From the NCBI RefSeq assembly GCF_023016805.1, contig NZ_JALKCH010000001.1, positions 62,001 to 126,000 on the forward strand: a stretch of 64,000 nt of DNA. Direction: 5' to 3'. Every line of letters begins with the position of its first letter. The stretch's first letter is position 1. Under the pieces are notes generated by a model. The model did not search any database and had not been told where the DNA came from. It saw only the letters and a list, made by a program, of their open reading frames with translations. Below are positions 1 to 8,192 of the stretch, one piece after another. The DNA is from Ancylobacter crimeensis (lineage in GTDB: Bacteria; Pseudomonadota; Alphaproteobacteria; Rhizobiales; Xanthobacteraceae). A program made the position numbers and the translations under genes.

Positions 1-633
1 GCGCTGCCACTTCTCGGCGCCGCTCACCCGGCCTTCGGTCGGATAGCCGTGCTTGACGGCGTAGAAATAGGAATAGACCGCGAAGCTGAGGCCGATCAGG
101 ACGCCGGGAGCGATCGCAGCCAGAAACAGATCGCCGATCGACGCCTGGTTGGACACGCCATAAATGATGATGGCGATGCTGGGCGGGATGATCAGCGCGA
201 GGCTGCCGGACGACGCGACCAGAGCCGCGGAGAAGCCGGCGTCGTAGTTGCGCTTCTTCATCTCGGGGATCATCACCGAGCCGAGCGCCGCAACGTCCGC
301 TACGCCCGAGCCGGAGATGCCGCCCATGATCACGCCGCTGGCCGAAACCACATGGGCGAGGCTGCCGCGGATGTTGCCGACCAGCGCCAGCGCCAGATTG
401 ATGATGCGCCGGGTAATGCCGCCATGACCCATGAGCGAGCCTGCCAGCATGAAGAGCGGGATGGCCATCAGCGGGAAGGAGTCCACCGAGGTGAACAGCC
501 GCTGGCCGAACAGGGCCATCGGATAGCCCTGATAGAGGATGGCGCCCAGCGACGCCAGGGCGATGCCGAAAGCGACCGGAACGCCCAGGATGAGAAAGAA
601 CGCGAAACCGCCGATGAGAAGAAGTGCGATCAT
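1..633 (-). CDS. dctM: TRAP transporter large permease DctM (partial, N-terminal half)
   Basis: This is the large membrane subunit of a tripartite ATP-independent periplasmic transporter, which drives solute uptake with an ion gradient. The 211 visible codons begin MIALLLIGGFAFFLILG and contain several strongly hydrophobic segments. Family-typical stretches are visible: SVDSFPLMAIPLFMLAGSLM, the Gly/Ser-rich loop SGSGVADVAALGSVMIPEM, and LALIIPPSIAIIIYG. The rest, roughly another 215 residues, lies beyond base 1. The ATG at 633 overlaps the dctQ stop codon as ATGA, so translation is probably coupled. Context suggests the substrate is a C4 sugar acid. The truncation is only the window edge. 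Confidence 0.95.
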   Translation of the reverse strand, partial: MIALLLIGGFAFFLILGVPVAFGIALASLGAILYQGYPMALFGQRLFTSVDSFPLMAIPLFMLAGSLMGHGGITRRIINLALALVGNIRGSLAHVVSASGVIMGGISGSGVADVAALGSVMIPEMKKRNYDAGFSAALVASSGSLALIIPPSIAIIIYGVSNQASIGDLFLAAIAPGVLIGLSFAVYSYFYAVKHGYPTEGRVSGAEKWQR

Positions 634-1127
634 AGCGCGCCCTTTTCGTCGAAGGTGACCTGCTTGCCGGAGACGGCCTGTTTCCACGTCGCGCGCAGCG
701 CGAAGTAAGCCAGCATGGCTCCGCTGAAGGGGATCACCACGTAAACGTAATACATCGGGATACCGAGTGCGGCGCTGCGCTGGTTGAGGCCGAACCTCAT
801 CAGCGAGATGCCGCCGACGAGCAGCGTGACGCCGACGATCGCCACCAGCAAGGTGTTGAACACCGCCAGTGCATGCGACGGCTTTACCGGCAGAAGCGAC
901 ATCAGGAAATCGAGCGCGACGTGCGCCCGCGACTGGAAGGCGGCGGCCATGCCGAGGAAGGTGATCCAGACGAAGATGTAGCGTCCCAGCTCTTCCGACC
1001 AACTCAGCGAGTTCGCCAACGCATAGCGGGCGATCACCTGACCGAAGGTGACCAACATCATGGCGAAGATCAGCGCGCCAATGATCCAGAGAAGAGTAAC
1101 GTGTAGCAGGCGATCAAGATTTTCCAA
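630..1127 (-). CDS. dctQ: TRAP transporter small permease DctQ
   Basis: This is the small four-helix membrane subunit of the TRAP transporter, about 165 aa, the usual size for the family. Hydrophobic segments such as LLWIIGALIFAMMLVTFGQV and a motif SWSEELGRYIFVWITFLGMA (typical of DctQ: E-E-L-x-R-x-x-F-x-W) are visible. I chose the TTG start at 1127 because a perfect AGGAGG lies 7 bases upstream (1135-1140) and it gives a normal DctQ N-terminus (LENLDRLLHV). A longer reading to 1232 adds Arg-rich residues unlike the family. It overlaps dctM by four bases and follows dctP. Confidence 0.93.
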   Translation of the reverse strand: MENLDRLLHVTLLWIIGALIFAMMLVTFGQVIARYALANSLSWSEELGRYIFVWITFLGMAAAFQSRAHVALDFLMSLLPVKPSHALAVFNTLLVAIVGVTLLVGGISLMRFGLNQRSAALGIPMYYVYVVIPFSGAMLAYFALRATWKQAVSGKQVTFDEKGAL

Positions 1128-1253
1128 GCTGGTTCCTCCTTGGGCGGCACGCTGCGACCGGTTTCGCCGGTGGCTTGCGGCCCGGGACGGCAGAGCTTGA
1201 ACCTCCGCCGCCCCGGGCACTGCAGCAGTCAATGCCGGACAGGCCGTTGTTTG

Positions 1254-2258
1254 TTACCGTCCCAGCGTCTTGATGATGCGGTTGTAGAGATCGGGGTTCA
1301 CCTTGGCCGCGAAGGCCTCGTGAGCGCTGATGGCAGCGGCGGCGATCGGCGCCGTGTCGGGATGGCTGACCTGAAGGCCGGCGTCCTGCATCTTCTTCAG
1401 CATCTCGCCGGTCTGTGTGCGCACAGCCTCGTTCTCGGCCTGGGTGGCGGCAGCCCCGGCCTCGACGATGATCGTCTGCTGCTCGGGCGTGAGCTGGTTC
1501 CAGCGCAGATCGCTCATGGTCAGCGTCACGTACTCGTATTTGTGGTTCGTGAACGACAGGAATTTCTGCACTTCGTTGATGCGGCCGCCATAGATGAACG
1601 GGATCGGGTTTTCCTGCGCCTCGATGACGTGCTGCTCGAGGCCGGTATAGACCTCGCTCCAGGCCATCGGGGTCGGGTTCGCACCGATGGCACGCCAGGT
1701 GGTGACCATGGCGGGGATTTCCGGCACGCGGATCTTCAGGCCCTTGAGATCTTCGATACCCGTGATCGGCTTGTTCGCGGTGACCTGACGCGAGCCGCGC
1801 TCCCACCAGTTCAGGATGCGGACATTGGCGTTCTGCTGGACGTTGGCGGCGATTTCCTCGCCGATCGGACCCTGCACGATCTTGTTGAACTCGTCCTGCG
1901 ACTTGAACAGGTAAGGCAGTTCGAGCAATTGGATCGAGGGAGCGAAGTTGCCCAGCACGCCGGCGATCAGGCCGAAGTCCACCGTGCCCATCTGCATGCC
2001 TTCGACGAGGTCGCGGTCACCGCCGAGCGTTGAGTTCGGGTAGATGGTCAGGGTGATCTTGCCGTCCGAGCGCTTTTCGAGCTCTTCCTTGAACTTCTGG
2101 GCGCCGAAGTGCCACAGATCCTGTTCGGACTGGATGTGGCCAAGCTTGAGATTAAGCACATCCTGAGCAAGGGCCGGCGCCGGCGAAGTCGCGACGAGAA
2201 ACGCCGAAACGGCAGAGAACGCTGCCAGCTTCAGCATCTTCACGGTAGTATCGAACAC
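1254..2258 (-). CDS. dctP: TRAP transporter substrate-binding protein DctP
   Basis: This is the periplasmic binding protein of the TRAP system, 334 aa, a normal length. The N-terminus is a Sec signal peptide (about residues 1-31: charged start, hydrophobic core LAAFSAVSAFLVA, then PALA/Q). The mature part shows LKGLKIRVPE, with Arg177 at the position of the carboxylate-binding Arg of DctP proteins, and the family motif EAQENP near residue 213. The start is GTG at 2258 with AGGAGG about 6 bases upstream (2266-2271). It lies between the kinase and dctQ in one operon, so its ligand is probably the C4 sugar acid that the operon degrades (inference). Confidence 0.94.
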   Translation of the reverse strand: MFDTTVKMLKLAAFSAVSAFLVATSPAPALAQDVLNLKLGHIQSEQDLWHFGAQKFKEELEKRSDGKITLTIYPNSTLGGDRDLVEGMQMGTVDFGLIAGVLGNFAPSIQLLELPYLFKSQDEFNKIVQGPIGEEIAANVQQNANVRILNWWERGSRQVTANKPITGIEDLKGLKIRVPEIPAMVTTWRAIGANPTPMAWSEVYTGLEQHVIEAQENPIPFIYGGRINEVQKFLSFTNHKYEYVTLTMSDLRWNQLTPEQQTIIVEAGAAATQAENEAVRTQTGEMLKKMQDAGLQVSHPDTAPIAAAAISAHEAFAAKVNPDLYNRIIKTLGR

Positions 2259-2318
2259 GTCTTATCCTCCTATTGATCTTATGATTTTGCCGCCCTGCGC
2301 CGGGGGTGGGCGGCAGCT

Positions 2319-3590
2319 TCAGGCTGTGGGGGCGTCGCCGCGCAGGACGGCGTCGGCCTCGGCGAAGAAGTTCTCGCCGCCGAAATTTCCGGATTTGAGC
2401 GCCAGCGCCACCGGGCGTCCGCTAGGACGTGCACGCAGGGCGGGAGCGCCCGGCGCGATTTCCGGTCCGATCTCCAGCGACGTCAGGTTGAGGCCTTCCA
2501 CCACCGCGCCCGAGGTCTCGCCGCCGGCGACGACGAGGCGTCCCACGCCAGCCGCGACCAGCGCGCGGGCGATGGCGGCGAAGAGCTGTTCGATGGCTGT
2601 CGCGACCGGCTCGCGGCCATAGGTTTCCTGCGCCGCTCGTACCTTGGCGGGGTCGGCCGAGGAGAACACCAGCGGGCGCTCGGCTTGCGCCATGGCCCAG
2701 TCGGCGATCTGCTGGGGATCGAGCTTGCCGGCGACGGCAGCGTCCGCCGTGATTTCGAACATCGGCAGTTCGTCGGCGCGATGACGCGCGACCTGGCCGC
2801 GGGTGGCGGTCGAGCAGGAACCAGAGAGTACGACGCACGCGCCCTCGACGCCCTGCCAGGTGCTGCCCTTGCCCGAGAGCAGACCCTGCCGGCGGAAATT
2901 CTCGGGCAAGCCCATGGCTATGCCGGAGCCGCCGGTGAGGAGCGGTGCGCCGTTCAGCGCTGCGCCGATCTCCATCAGGTCCGTGTCGGAGAGTGCATCC
3001 ACCACGATCAGCCGCGCGCCTTCCCTGTCGGCGCGGTCGAGCGCCGCCTTGATGGCGTCGGCGCCGTTGCTCACCGCGCCGAAGCCGACATGGCCGACCT
3101 TCATGTCGGTCTGCAGCGCCAGCCAGCGGCGGATATCGGCATCCGTCATGGGGTTGAGCGGATGATGCTCCATGCCACTCTCGTTCAGCAGCCGGTCATG
3201 GACGAAGAGGTGGCCCTGATAGATGGTACGGCCGGCGCCCGGAAAAGCCGGACAAACCACGACCTTGCGCGCGTCGAGCGCTTCGGCGAGAGCCGCCGCC
3301 ACCGGTCCGATATTGCCTTCCGGCGTGCTGTCGAAGGTGGAGCAATACTTGAACAGGAACTGGGTGCAGCCCTGCGCCTTCAGCCATTCCAGCGCCTGCA
3401 GCGACTGGGCTATGGCTTCCTTCGCGGGAATGCTGCGCGACTTGAGCGCCACGACGCCGGCCTCGACCGACGGATCGGCCGCCACGGTGGGCACGCCGGA
3501 GAACTGGGTGACGCGCATGCCCTGCTTGCGCAGGGTGTTGGCCAGGTCGCTGGAGCCGGTAAAATCGTCGCCAATGCAGCCGAGAAGCAT
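2319..3590 (-). CDS. otnK: 3-oxo-tetronate kinase (DUF1537 / four-carbon acid sugar kinase)
   Basis: The 423-aa protein begins MLLGCIGDDFTGSSDLANTL, the signature of the OtnK branch of four-carbon acid sugar kinases, with the substrate-binding GDDFTGSSD at residues 7-15. The C-terminal nucleotide-binding part has VVAGGETSG and LKSGNFGGENFF, both typical of the family. OtnK phosphorylates 3-oxo-tetronate to its 4-phosphate in threonate/erythronate catabolism. The partner decarboxylase (OtnC-type) is not in this window and may lie beyond base 1. The ATG at 3590 is the only start giving the conserved N-terminus. It sits between the GntR regulator and the TRAP genes. The family call is firm; exact substrate stereochemistry is unknown. 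Confidence 0.9.
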   Translation of the reverse strand: MLLGCIGDDFTGSSDLANTLRKQGMRVTQFSGVPTVAADPSVEAGVVALKSRSIPAKEAIAQSLQALEWLKAQGCTQFLFKYCSTFDSTPEGNIGPVAAALAEALDARKVVVCPAFPGAGRTIYQGHLFVHDRLLNESGMEHHPLNPMTDADIRRWLALQTDMKVGHVGFGAVSNGADAIKAALDRADREGARLIVVDALSDTDLMEIGAALNGAPLLTGGSGIAMGLPENFRRQGLLSGKGSTWQGVEGACVVLSGSCSTATRGQVARHRADELPMFEITADAAVAGKLDPQQIADWAMAQAERPLVFSSADPAKVRAAQETYGREPVATAIEQLFAAIARALVAAGVGRLVVAGGETSGAVVEGLNLTSLEIGPEIAPGAPALRARPSGRPVALALKSGNFGGENFFAEADAVLRGDAPTA

Positions 3591-3635
3591 GTTCAGTGCC
3601 TTTGCAGAAGGTTCGGTCCGGATGGGAAGCCCCGA

Positions 3636-4370
3636 TCAGGGAGCGTCCGAAGGCCGTTCGCTGATCGCCCAGTACGTCTGGACCACCGTTTCCAGGTGCT
3701 CCCGCATCGCCGCCTCAGCCCGGTCGGCGTCGCGGTCGCGGATCGCCTCGAAGATTGCGCGGTGCGCTGCAACCGCTTTGCCGAGCGCGTCGGGATGGCT
3801 CAGCGACATGCGGCGCTGCTCTTCCAGCAGTTCCAGAACGACGTGGTAGAGCGCGTCGAGCAGCGGATCCTGCGCGATCAGGCCGATACGCTGATGGAAC
3901 GCGTCGTCAGAGGCAGAGAACGCCGGGATATCTTCGGCACAGCCCTCATTTGCCAGCAGCAGCGCTTCCAGTTCCGCGACGTCCTCGTCCGTCGCCAGCC
4001 GCGCTGCTTCGCGGGCGAGGGCAACCTCGACGAAGATGCGGGTCTTCTGGAACTGGCGGATACCTTCCGGGCGGGCGACCAGCATGCGTGCGGCGCCCGA
4101 GAGGAGCTGCAGCATTTCGCGCGGATCAGGCTCGGTCACGCGCGTCCGGTCGCCGTTCGACACGGAGAGGATTCCGGTTTTGCTCAGCCAAAGCAGGGCT
4201 TCGCGCACGGCGGGACGCCCCACGCCATAATGCGCCATCAGATCGCGTTCGGAAGGAAGGCGGTCGCCGACGGTCAATTTGCCCGACAGCACCCGATCCT
4301 CGATGTCCTTCGCAATCTTGTCAGACAAGCGGTCGCGGCGAAGATGACTGGGCGTCCCGAAGCCGCTCAT
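3636..4370 (-). CDS. GntR-family transcriptional regulator, FCD (FadR) subfamily
   Basis: A 244-aa regulator with an N-terminal winged helix (about residues 15-80, with LPSERDLMAHYGVGRPAVREAL as the recognition region) and a C-terminal all-helical FCD domain. The FCD domain has the metal-ligand pattern DDAFHQRI, then HRAIFEAIRDRD and REHLETVVQ. FCD regulators usually repress sugar-acid or organic-acid operons and release DNA when they bind the substrate. The ATG at 4370 overlaps the stop of the upstream dehydrogenase gene as ATGA, so regulator and enzyme are co-translated. Its likely target is the operon promoter at about 5372-5405, which would make it autoregulatory. In-frame readings further upstream are Arg-rich and not credible. 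Confidence 0.92.
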   Translation of the reverse strand: MSGFGTPSHLRRDRLSDKIAKDIEDRVLSGKLTVGDRLPSERDLMAHYGVGRPAVREALLWLSKTGILSVSNGDRTRVTEPDPREMLQLLSGAARMLVARPEGIRQFQKTRIFVEVALAREAARLATDEDVAELEALLLANEGCAEDIPAFSASDDAFHQRIGLIAQDPLLDALYHVVLELLEEQRRMSLSHPDALGKAVAAHRAIFEAIRDRDADRAEAAMREHLETVVQTYWAISERPSDAP

Positions 4371-5269
4371 GCGCCGAGCTTTCCGGTGATGTCGCGCTTG
4401 GCGGCGACGATGGCGGCGAGGAACGCGTCGCGCCATTTGCGGCGGGTGGGCAGGTCGGCCGGGGGAACCGCCGCGCGCATCTTGGACTCGATGGAGGAGA
4501 CCAGATTGGGGCTCCACTCACGCGGGTCTGCCTGTTCCTTGGCGAGGCCGTAATACATCGGGCCGAGATTGGCACAGTACTCGCCGACACCATTGGCCGC
4601 ATTCAGGTCGATAGTGGCAAAGGGCCCCATGAAGCACCAGCGCAGGCCCAAACCGTCAGCCACGGCGGCGTCGACTTCGGCCGGGGTGCAGATGCCGTCC
4701 TCGACGAGACGGAACGCCTCGCCGAGCAAGGCACTCTGCAGGCGGTTGACGACGAAGCCATTGATCTCGCGGGTGAGGGTGATCGGGCTCTGGCCGAGCG
4801 TGCGCATCAGCTCGCGGGTGACGTTCACCGTCTCGGGAGCGGTCCAGGGCGCCGGGATCAGCTCGACCAGCGGGATCAGGTGCGGCGGGTTGATGGGGTG
4901 GGCCACCAGGCAGCGGGCTGCGTTCTTCAGGCCCTCGGTGAATTGCGAGGCCGGGAAGCCCGAGGTCGAGCTGGCGACGATGGTGGTCGGCGACAGAAGT
5001 GCGTCCATCTCCCGATAGAGCGCCTGCTTGATCGGCAGACGCTCCGGGGCGCTCTCCTGCACATATTCGGCGCCGTTGAGCACGTCGGCCAGGTCGGTTG
5101 CGAGGCGGCAGCGGGCAGCGAAGGCGGGGTCGGCCTGGCTCACGAAGGCGAGCGCCGCCTCGGCCGCCGGCAGGGTGCGGTCGTAAATGGCGACATCATG
5201 CCCCGCGCGGGCGAAGACGAGAGACCAGGACGAGCCCACCACGCCGCAACCGACGATCGCAATCTTCAT
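4367..5269 (-). CDS. 3-hydroxyacyl-CoA-dehydrogenase-fold sugar-acid dehydrogenase (L-gulonate 3-dehydrogenase-like)
   Basis: A 300-aa NAD-dependent dehydrogenase. The Rossmann motif GCGVVG is at residues 7-12. The active-site region reads VASSTSG (about 98-104), then VAHPINPPHLIPLVELIP (His124, with the HPxNPP signature of lambda-crystallin/L-gulonate 3-dehydrogenase and carnitine dehydrogenase) and NGFVVNRLQSALLGEAFRLVEDG (Asn170). The family oxidises a 3-hydroxyl of a hydroxy acid. Here it is the first gene of an operon with a 3-oxo-tetronate kinase and a TRAP transporter, so I infer it oxidises C3 of a tetronate. The ATG at 5269 places the Rossmann strand at the N-terminus. L-carnitine or a longer aldonate remains possible. 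Confidence 0.82.
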   Translation of the reverse strand: MKIAIVGCGVVGSSWSLVFARAGHDVAIYDRTLPAAEAALAFVSQADPAFAARCRLATDLADVLNGAEYVQESAPERLPIKQALYREMDALLSPTTIVASSTSGFPASQFTEGLKNAARCLVAHPINPPHLIPLVELIPAPWTAPETVNVTRELMRTLGQSPITLTREINGFVVNRLQSALLGEAFRLVEDGICTPAEVDAAVADGLGLRWCFMGPFATIDLNAANGVGEYCANLGPMYYGLAKEQADPREWSPNLVSSIESKMRAAVPPADLPTRRKWRDAFLAAIVAAKRDITGKLGA

Positions 5270-5371
5270 GTTCTTACAGCTCTCTAATGCTTCGTAAGGG
5301 CAGGAGGAGTGCATCCGGCCGCCTTCGTTGGCCGGGACCGAGCAACCTTTCTGCCGTAGGGTCAGTGATTA

Positions 5372-5405
5372 TGGTATGACAGGTTGATAGTGTGATCGTC
5401 AACCT
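5372..5405 (-). promoter_or_regulatory. Candidate promoter and GntR-type operator of the tetronate operon
   Basis: Read on the minus strand, TTGACG (5397-5402) looks like a -35 box, with a weak -10-like CATACC about 18 bases further on. The -10 region overlaps TGGTATGACA (5372-5381, plus-strand reading), which resembles the T-GT-N3-AC-A operator of FadR/GntR-FCD regulators. An inverted repeat AGGTTGA-N11-TCAACCT (5381-5405) covers the -35 box. Both placements would let a repressor block the operon that starts at 5269. This comes from pattern reading only. Confidence 0.4.
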
Positions 5406-5741
5406 GGATGTCAAGCGCCGCGCACGCCGCCATCGCCGGGACGGGGGCGGGGCTGCCGCATGCTGTGCGGGTACTGGTTCGAAGGGTTCGGGCGCATTTT
5501 CTTTGATGCATTCAGACGCCGCTGAATGATGGTCGCGCCTCGAATCCCGCGTCGCGTCGTCTGATCACCGGCGCGCAGGGGACGTCTGGCGGGAGTCATC
5601 GCGCTCCAGCGATCCCGTTGGGCAACGAGGCTTCGCAGACGATCTGCTGGTCGCTCTCGTCGAGTCGAACGCGAAAAAGGCGGCCAAGGACGGACTATTC
5701 CCTCGCGCGTCTTCTGCGCCGTGACGATCTCCGGCCGGATA
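5406..5741. other. Intergenic region with no convincing gene
   Basis: This 336-base stretch lies between the tetronate promoter and the 3' end of the injection-system operon. Short open frames on both strands lack ribosome-binding sites and recognisable protein features. I found no clear rho-independent terminator for the minus-strand operon ending at 5742, and no tRNA. Confidence 0.5.
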
Positions 5742-8192
5742 TCAGCCCGGCTCGAAGAAATAGAACCACAGGTTGAGGTCCGCGGCGCGCTGGGGGTCGG
5801 TGAGCGATTTCAGCGTGGCGATCGTCTTCTTCAGGGTCGGGTCGCCTTCGGGGAAGATCGAGAACAGGTTGTTCGGGGTCTGGAAACGCAGCAATTCGCC
5901 ATTGAGATAGCGTCGTCGCCGGAGATTGTCCTCCTTGTTCCAGATGCAGTCGCCGCGCACGGTGATGAAGCCGCGCGTGGAGCCTTCGTCGAAGCCGAAC
6001 TCCCCCTCGATGGGTGCGCGGCCGAACTGGTGCGTGGCGGCGGTTTCGAGGAAGCGACGCACCAGCTTCGAGGGTGTCCAGGTCAGCGACCGGCTGTCGA
6101 TCCTGACGGTGCCGGAGAGATGGACGAGGCTGGTGCCGAAGGCGATTGCGGGCGGCCGTAGGACGTTGGTGCGGGTGCTCCATTCGGCTTGCGCGTGGTA
6201 ACCGGGCGGATAGGGCATCTCGACCGACAGCCGGGCGATCGGCTCATAACCGCGCACGGCGGTGGCGATATCCTCGTTGAACTCGACCGAATAGCCGCGC
6301 ATGAGCTCCTCCGGCTTCACGGTGTCGTTGTTGTCGAGCGCGCGGCCTGAAGCCAGCGCGACCACGCGTAACGGCACGATGAAATCGGTAGCCTGCTGCT
6401 TGAGCAGCGCCGCGCACAGCGTGTCGAGCGCCTCCTGCACGGTCTTGACCCCGGACAAGCCGTCGCAGGCGCCGTCCTGGTAGCTGATGTCGGAGGCGGT
6501 GAGGTTGGCGATTTCCTGGCAGAGCTTGTCGAGCGCGGCCTGCACATCGGTCTGGTCGGCGAGGCCGCTGCAGGCACCGGGCTGATAGCCGATGCCGGAG
6601 GCAAGGGCGAGCTGCGCGCTGTAGCGCAGCGTCGGCGTGTCGGTCTCGCCCGGAGCACCGGCCAGCAGCGTCGCCGTGACGTTCTGGGTCGGCTGGGCGG
6701 GATCGGCGGCGAGCTTCCAGTTCGCGCTGGCGATGCCGTCGGCATCCGACAACACCTCAATGCTGGTCCCGCTCACAGCGCCCCCGGCGCCGGTGCCGGA
6801 GAGTTCGCCGGTCGCGCCCTCCAGCGCGAAGCGCACGCGGGCACCCGCGACCGGAAGCAGGCCGATCCGTATGATGGCGCGCAGCGACGCCGGCAGCGCG
6901 TCGGTGAGGGTGGCGGCGCCCGGCCCGGTCGGCGGACGGATGCTCTGGCCGTCGCCGCCAGCAAAGTCCAGCTCGCGCGCCGAGGCGAGCGGCGCGAACA
7001 GGTGGCGGCAGTCGAGCAGTGAGGTCGCGTCGACCACGCCATCGGCGACGGTGAGCATGCCGAGCCGGGAATAGACGACCAGCGGACCGGCGGGCGGCAG
7101 AGGCACGCCGGTCGGCACGGTGGGATCGAGATCGGCCAGCACATAGCGAGCCGGGGCGATCCAGTAGTCGCCGCGGCGGAAATCGGTACCGCCGAGGGTG
7201 AAGACGAGGCCGTCCAGCGCAATTTCATAAGGCGCGGCCAGCGTCACCAGATCCTGGCTCCACAGCCGCACCCGGCCATTGGCGCCGGCTCCGGCGGCGC
7301 TGGCGAGCACCAGCACGTCGCCTTCCACATCGTCGATGCGCGTCAGCGGGCCGAAGGCGGCGGCGTCATAGGGCGCGCCGTCGGGCAGCAGCTCGGCATA
7401 GCTGCCCTTGGCGAAGACCGGCATGCCGTCGCGCGAGGCGGCGTCCAGCGTCACCCGGTTGCCGCTCACGGCGCTGATGCGGGCGAGTTCGCAGGCGTTG
7501 TTGCGTGAGACCTTCACCTGCAGTCCATCAAGCGCGAAACGGCCGGGTGTCAGCGCGGTGCCGCCATGCACCTCGCAGCGATAGAGCAGGTTCTCGAGCC
7601 GGGAGTAGCCGGCCTTTTCCGTCAGCTTGCAGGGGTCGCTGGAGACCGGTGCGGTGGATTGCGTCACCGTCAGCGTGCCGCCGCTCGGCGCCGCCATGGC
7701 CTCGAAAGCGGCGTTCGGCGCGGAGCAGGTGTCGCCAGCCCCGGCGTCGAGAATACCGATCTCGGCACGGATGATGGTGCGGCCGGCGGTATCGGCATCG
7801 CCCAGCGCCGGATCGCGCAGCTTCGGCTCGTCGACACCGGTGATGTGGTCGACGGTCGCCTTCAGATAGACCAGTCGGCGCCCGGTTCCGCTCACATTCG
7901 GCAGCACCGTCTCGCTGTGGTTCTCGACCTGAAGGCCGTCCACATAGAGGCGGCCCGCGCTCAGGCGGATGGGGCCGCCGGGCGCCGCGGGCGGCAGCAG
8001 GCCGAAGCCGCCGCCGATGCTCGGGGCGGCCTCGGCGCCGAGCGTGTCGATCGTCTCGGTCTCGATCCTCCGCAGCATCGCGTCGCTGGCCTCGCCGAGA
8101 TCGGCGTCGGACAGGACCCGTCCCTGCTGGATGGTGACCTGCCGGACGGAGCGGACCGCGTCGAAGCTGACGCGCGAAAAATCACCCTTCAT
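5742..8192 (-). CDS. eCIS-associated DUF6519-family protein with Ig-like segment and tandem repeats
   Basis: This 816-aa protein is the last gene of the injection-system operon. It opens MKGDFSRVSFDAVRSVRQV followed by IQQGRVLSDADLGEA, the N-terminal signature of DUF6519 proteins found in eCIS and tail-like loci. Residues about 440-530 read like a bacterial Ig-like/invasin domain (VAGARVRFALEGATGELSG, then a DADGIASANWKL motif). Two tandem repeats follow at about 532-565 and 567-600, each with GYQ/SYQ, GAC-x-GL and LC. The C-terminus is beta-rich. A peripheral baseplate, fibre or adhesin-like part is plausible, but no function is established here. Its ATG overlaps the upstream stop (ATGA), and GGAGAAA serves as the ribosome-binding site. 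Confidence 0.8.
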   Translation of the reverse strand: MKGDFSRVSFDAVRSVRQVTIQQGRVLSDADLGEASDAMLRRIETETIDTLGAEAAPSIGGGFGLLPPAAPGGPIRLSAGRLYVDGLQVENHSETVLPNVSGTGRRLVYLKATVDHITGVDEPKLRDPALGDADTAGRTIIRAEIGILDAGAGDTCSAPNAAFEAMAAPSGGTLTVTQSTAPVSSDPCKLTEKAGYSRLENLLYRCEVHGGTALTPGRFALDGLQVKVSRNNACELARISAVSGNRVTLDAASRDGMPVFAKGSYAELLPDGAPYDAAAFGPLTRIDDVEGDVLVLASAAGAGANGRVRLWSQDLVTLAAPYEIALDGLVFTLGGTDFRRGDYWIAPARYVLADLDPTVPTGVPLPPAGPLVVYSRLGMLTVADGVVDATSLLDCRHLFAPLASARELDFAGGDGQSIRPPTGPGAATLTDALPASLRAIIRIGLLPVAGARVRFALEGATGELSGTGAGGAVSGTSIEVLSDADGIASANWKLAADPAQPTQNVTATLLAGAPGETDTPTLRYSAQLALASGIGYQPGACSGLADQTDVQAALDKLCQEIANLTASDISYQDGACDGLSGVKTVQEALDTLCAALLKQQATDFIVPLRVVALASGRALDNNDTVKPEELMRGYSVEFNEDIATAVRGYEPIARLSVEMPYPPGYHAQAEWSTRTNVLRPPAIAFGTSLVHLSGTVRIDSRSLTWTPSKLVRRFLETAATHQFGRAPIEGEFGFDEGSTRGFITVRGDCIWNKEDNLRRRRYLNGELLRFQTPNNLFSIFPEGDPTLKKTIATLKSLTDPQRAADLNLWFYFFEPG

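Noticed and set aside
1-633. dctM as a broken gene
   Set aside because: The frame is intact and simply runs off the left edge of the window.
5406-5741. Possible gene remnant or tRNA (a GGTTCGA stretch and a short frame reading ADDLLVALVESNAKK)
   Set aside because: No tRNA cloverleaf can be drawn around GGTTCGA, and the short frame has no start signal or homologue that I recognise.
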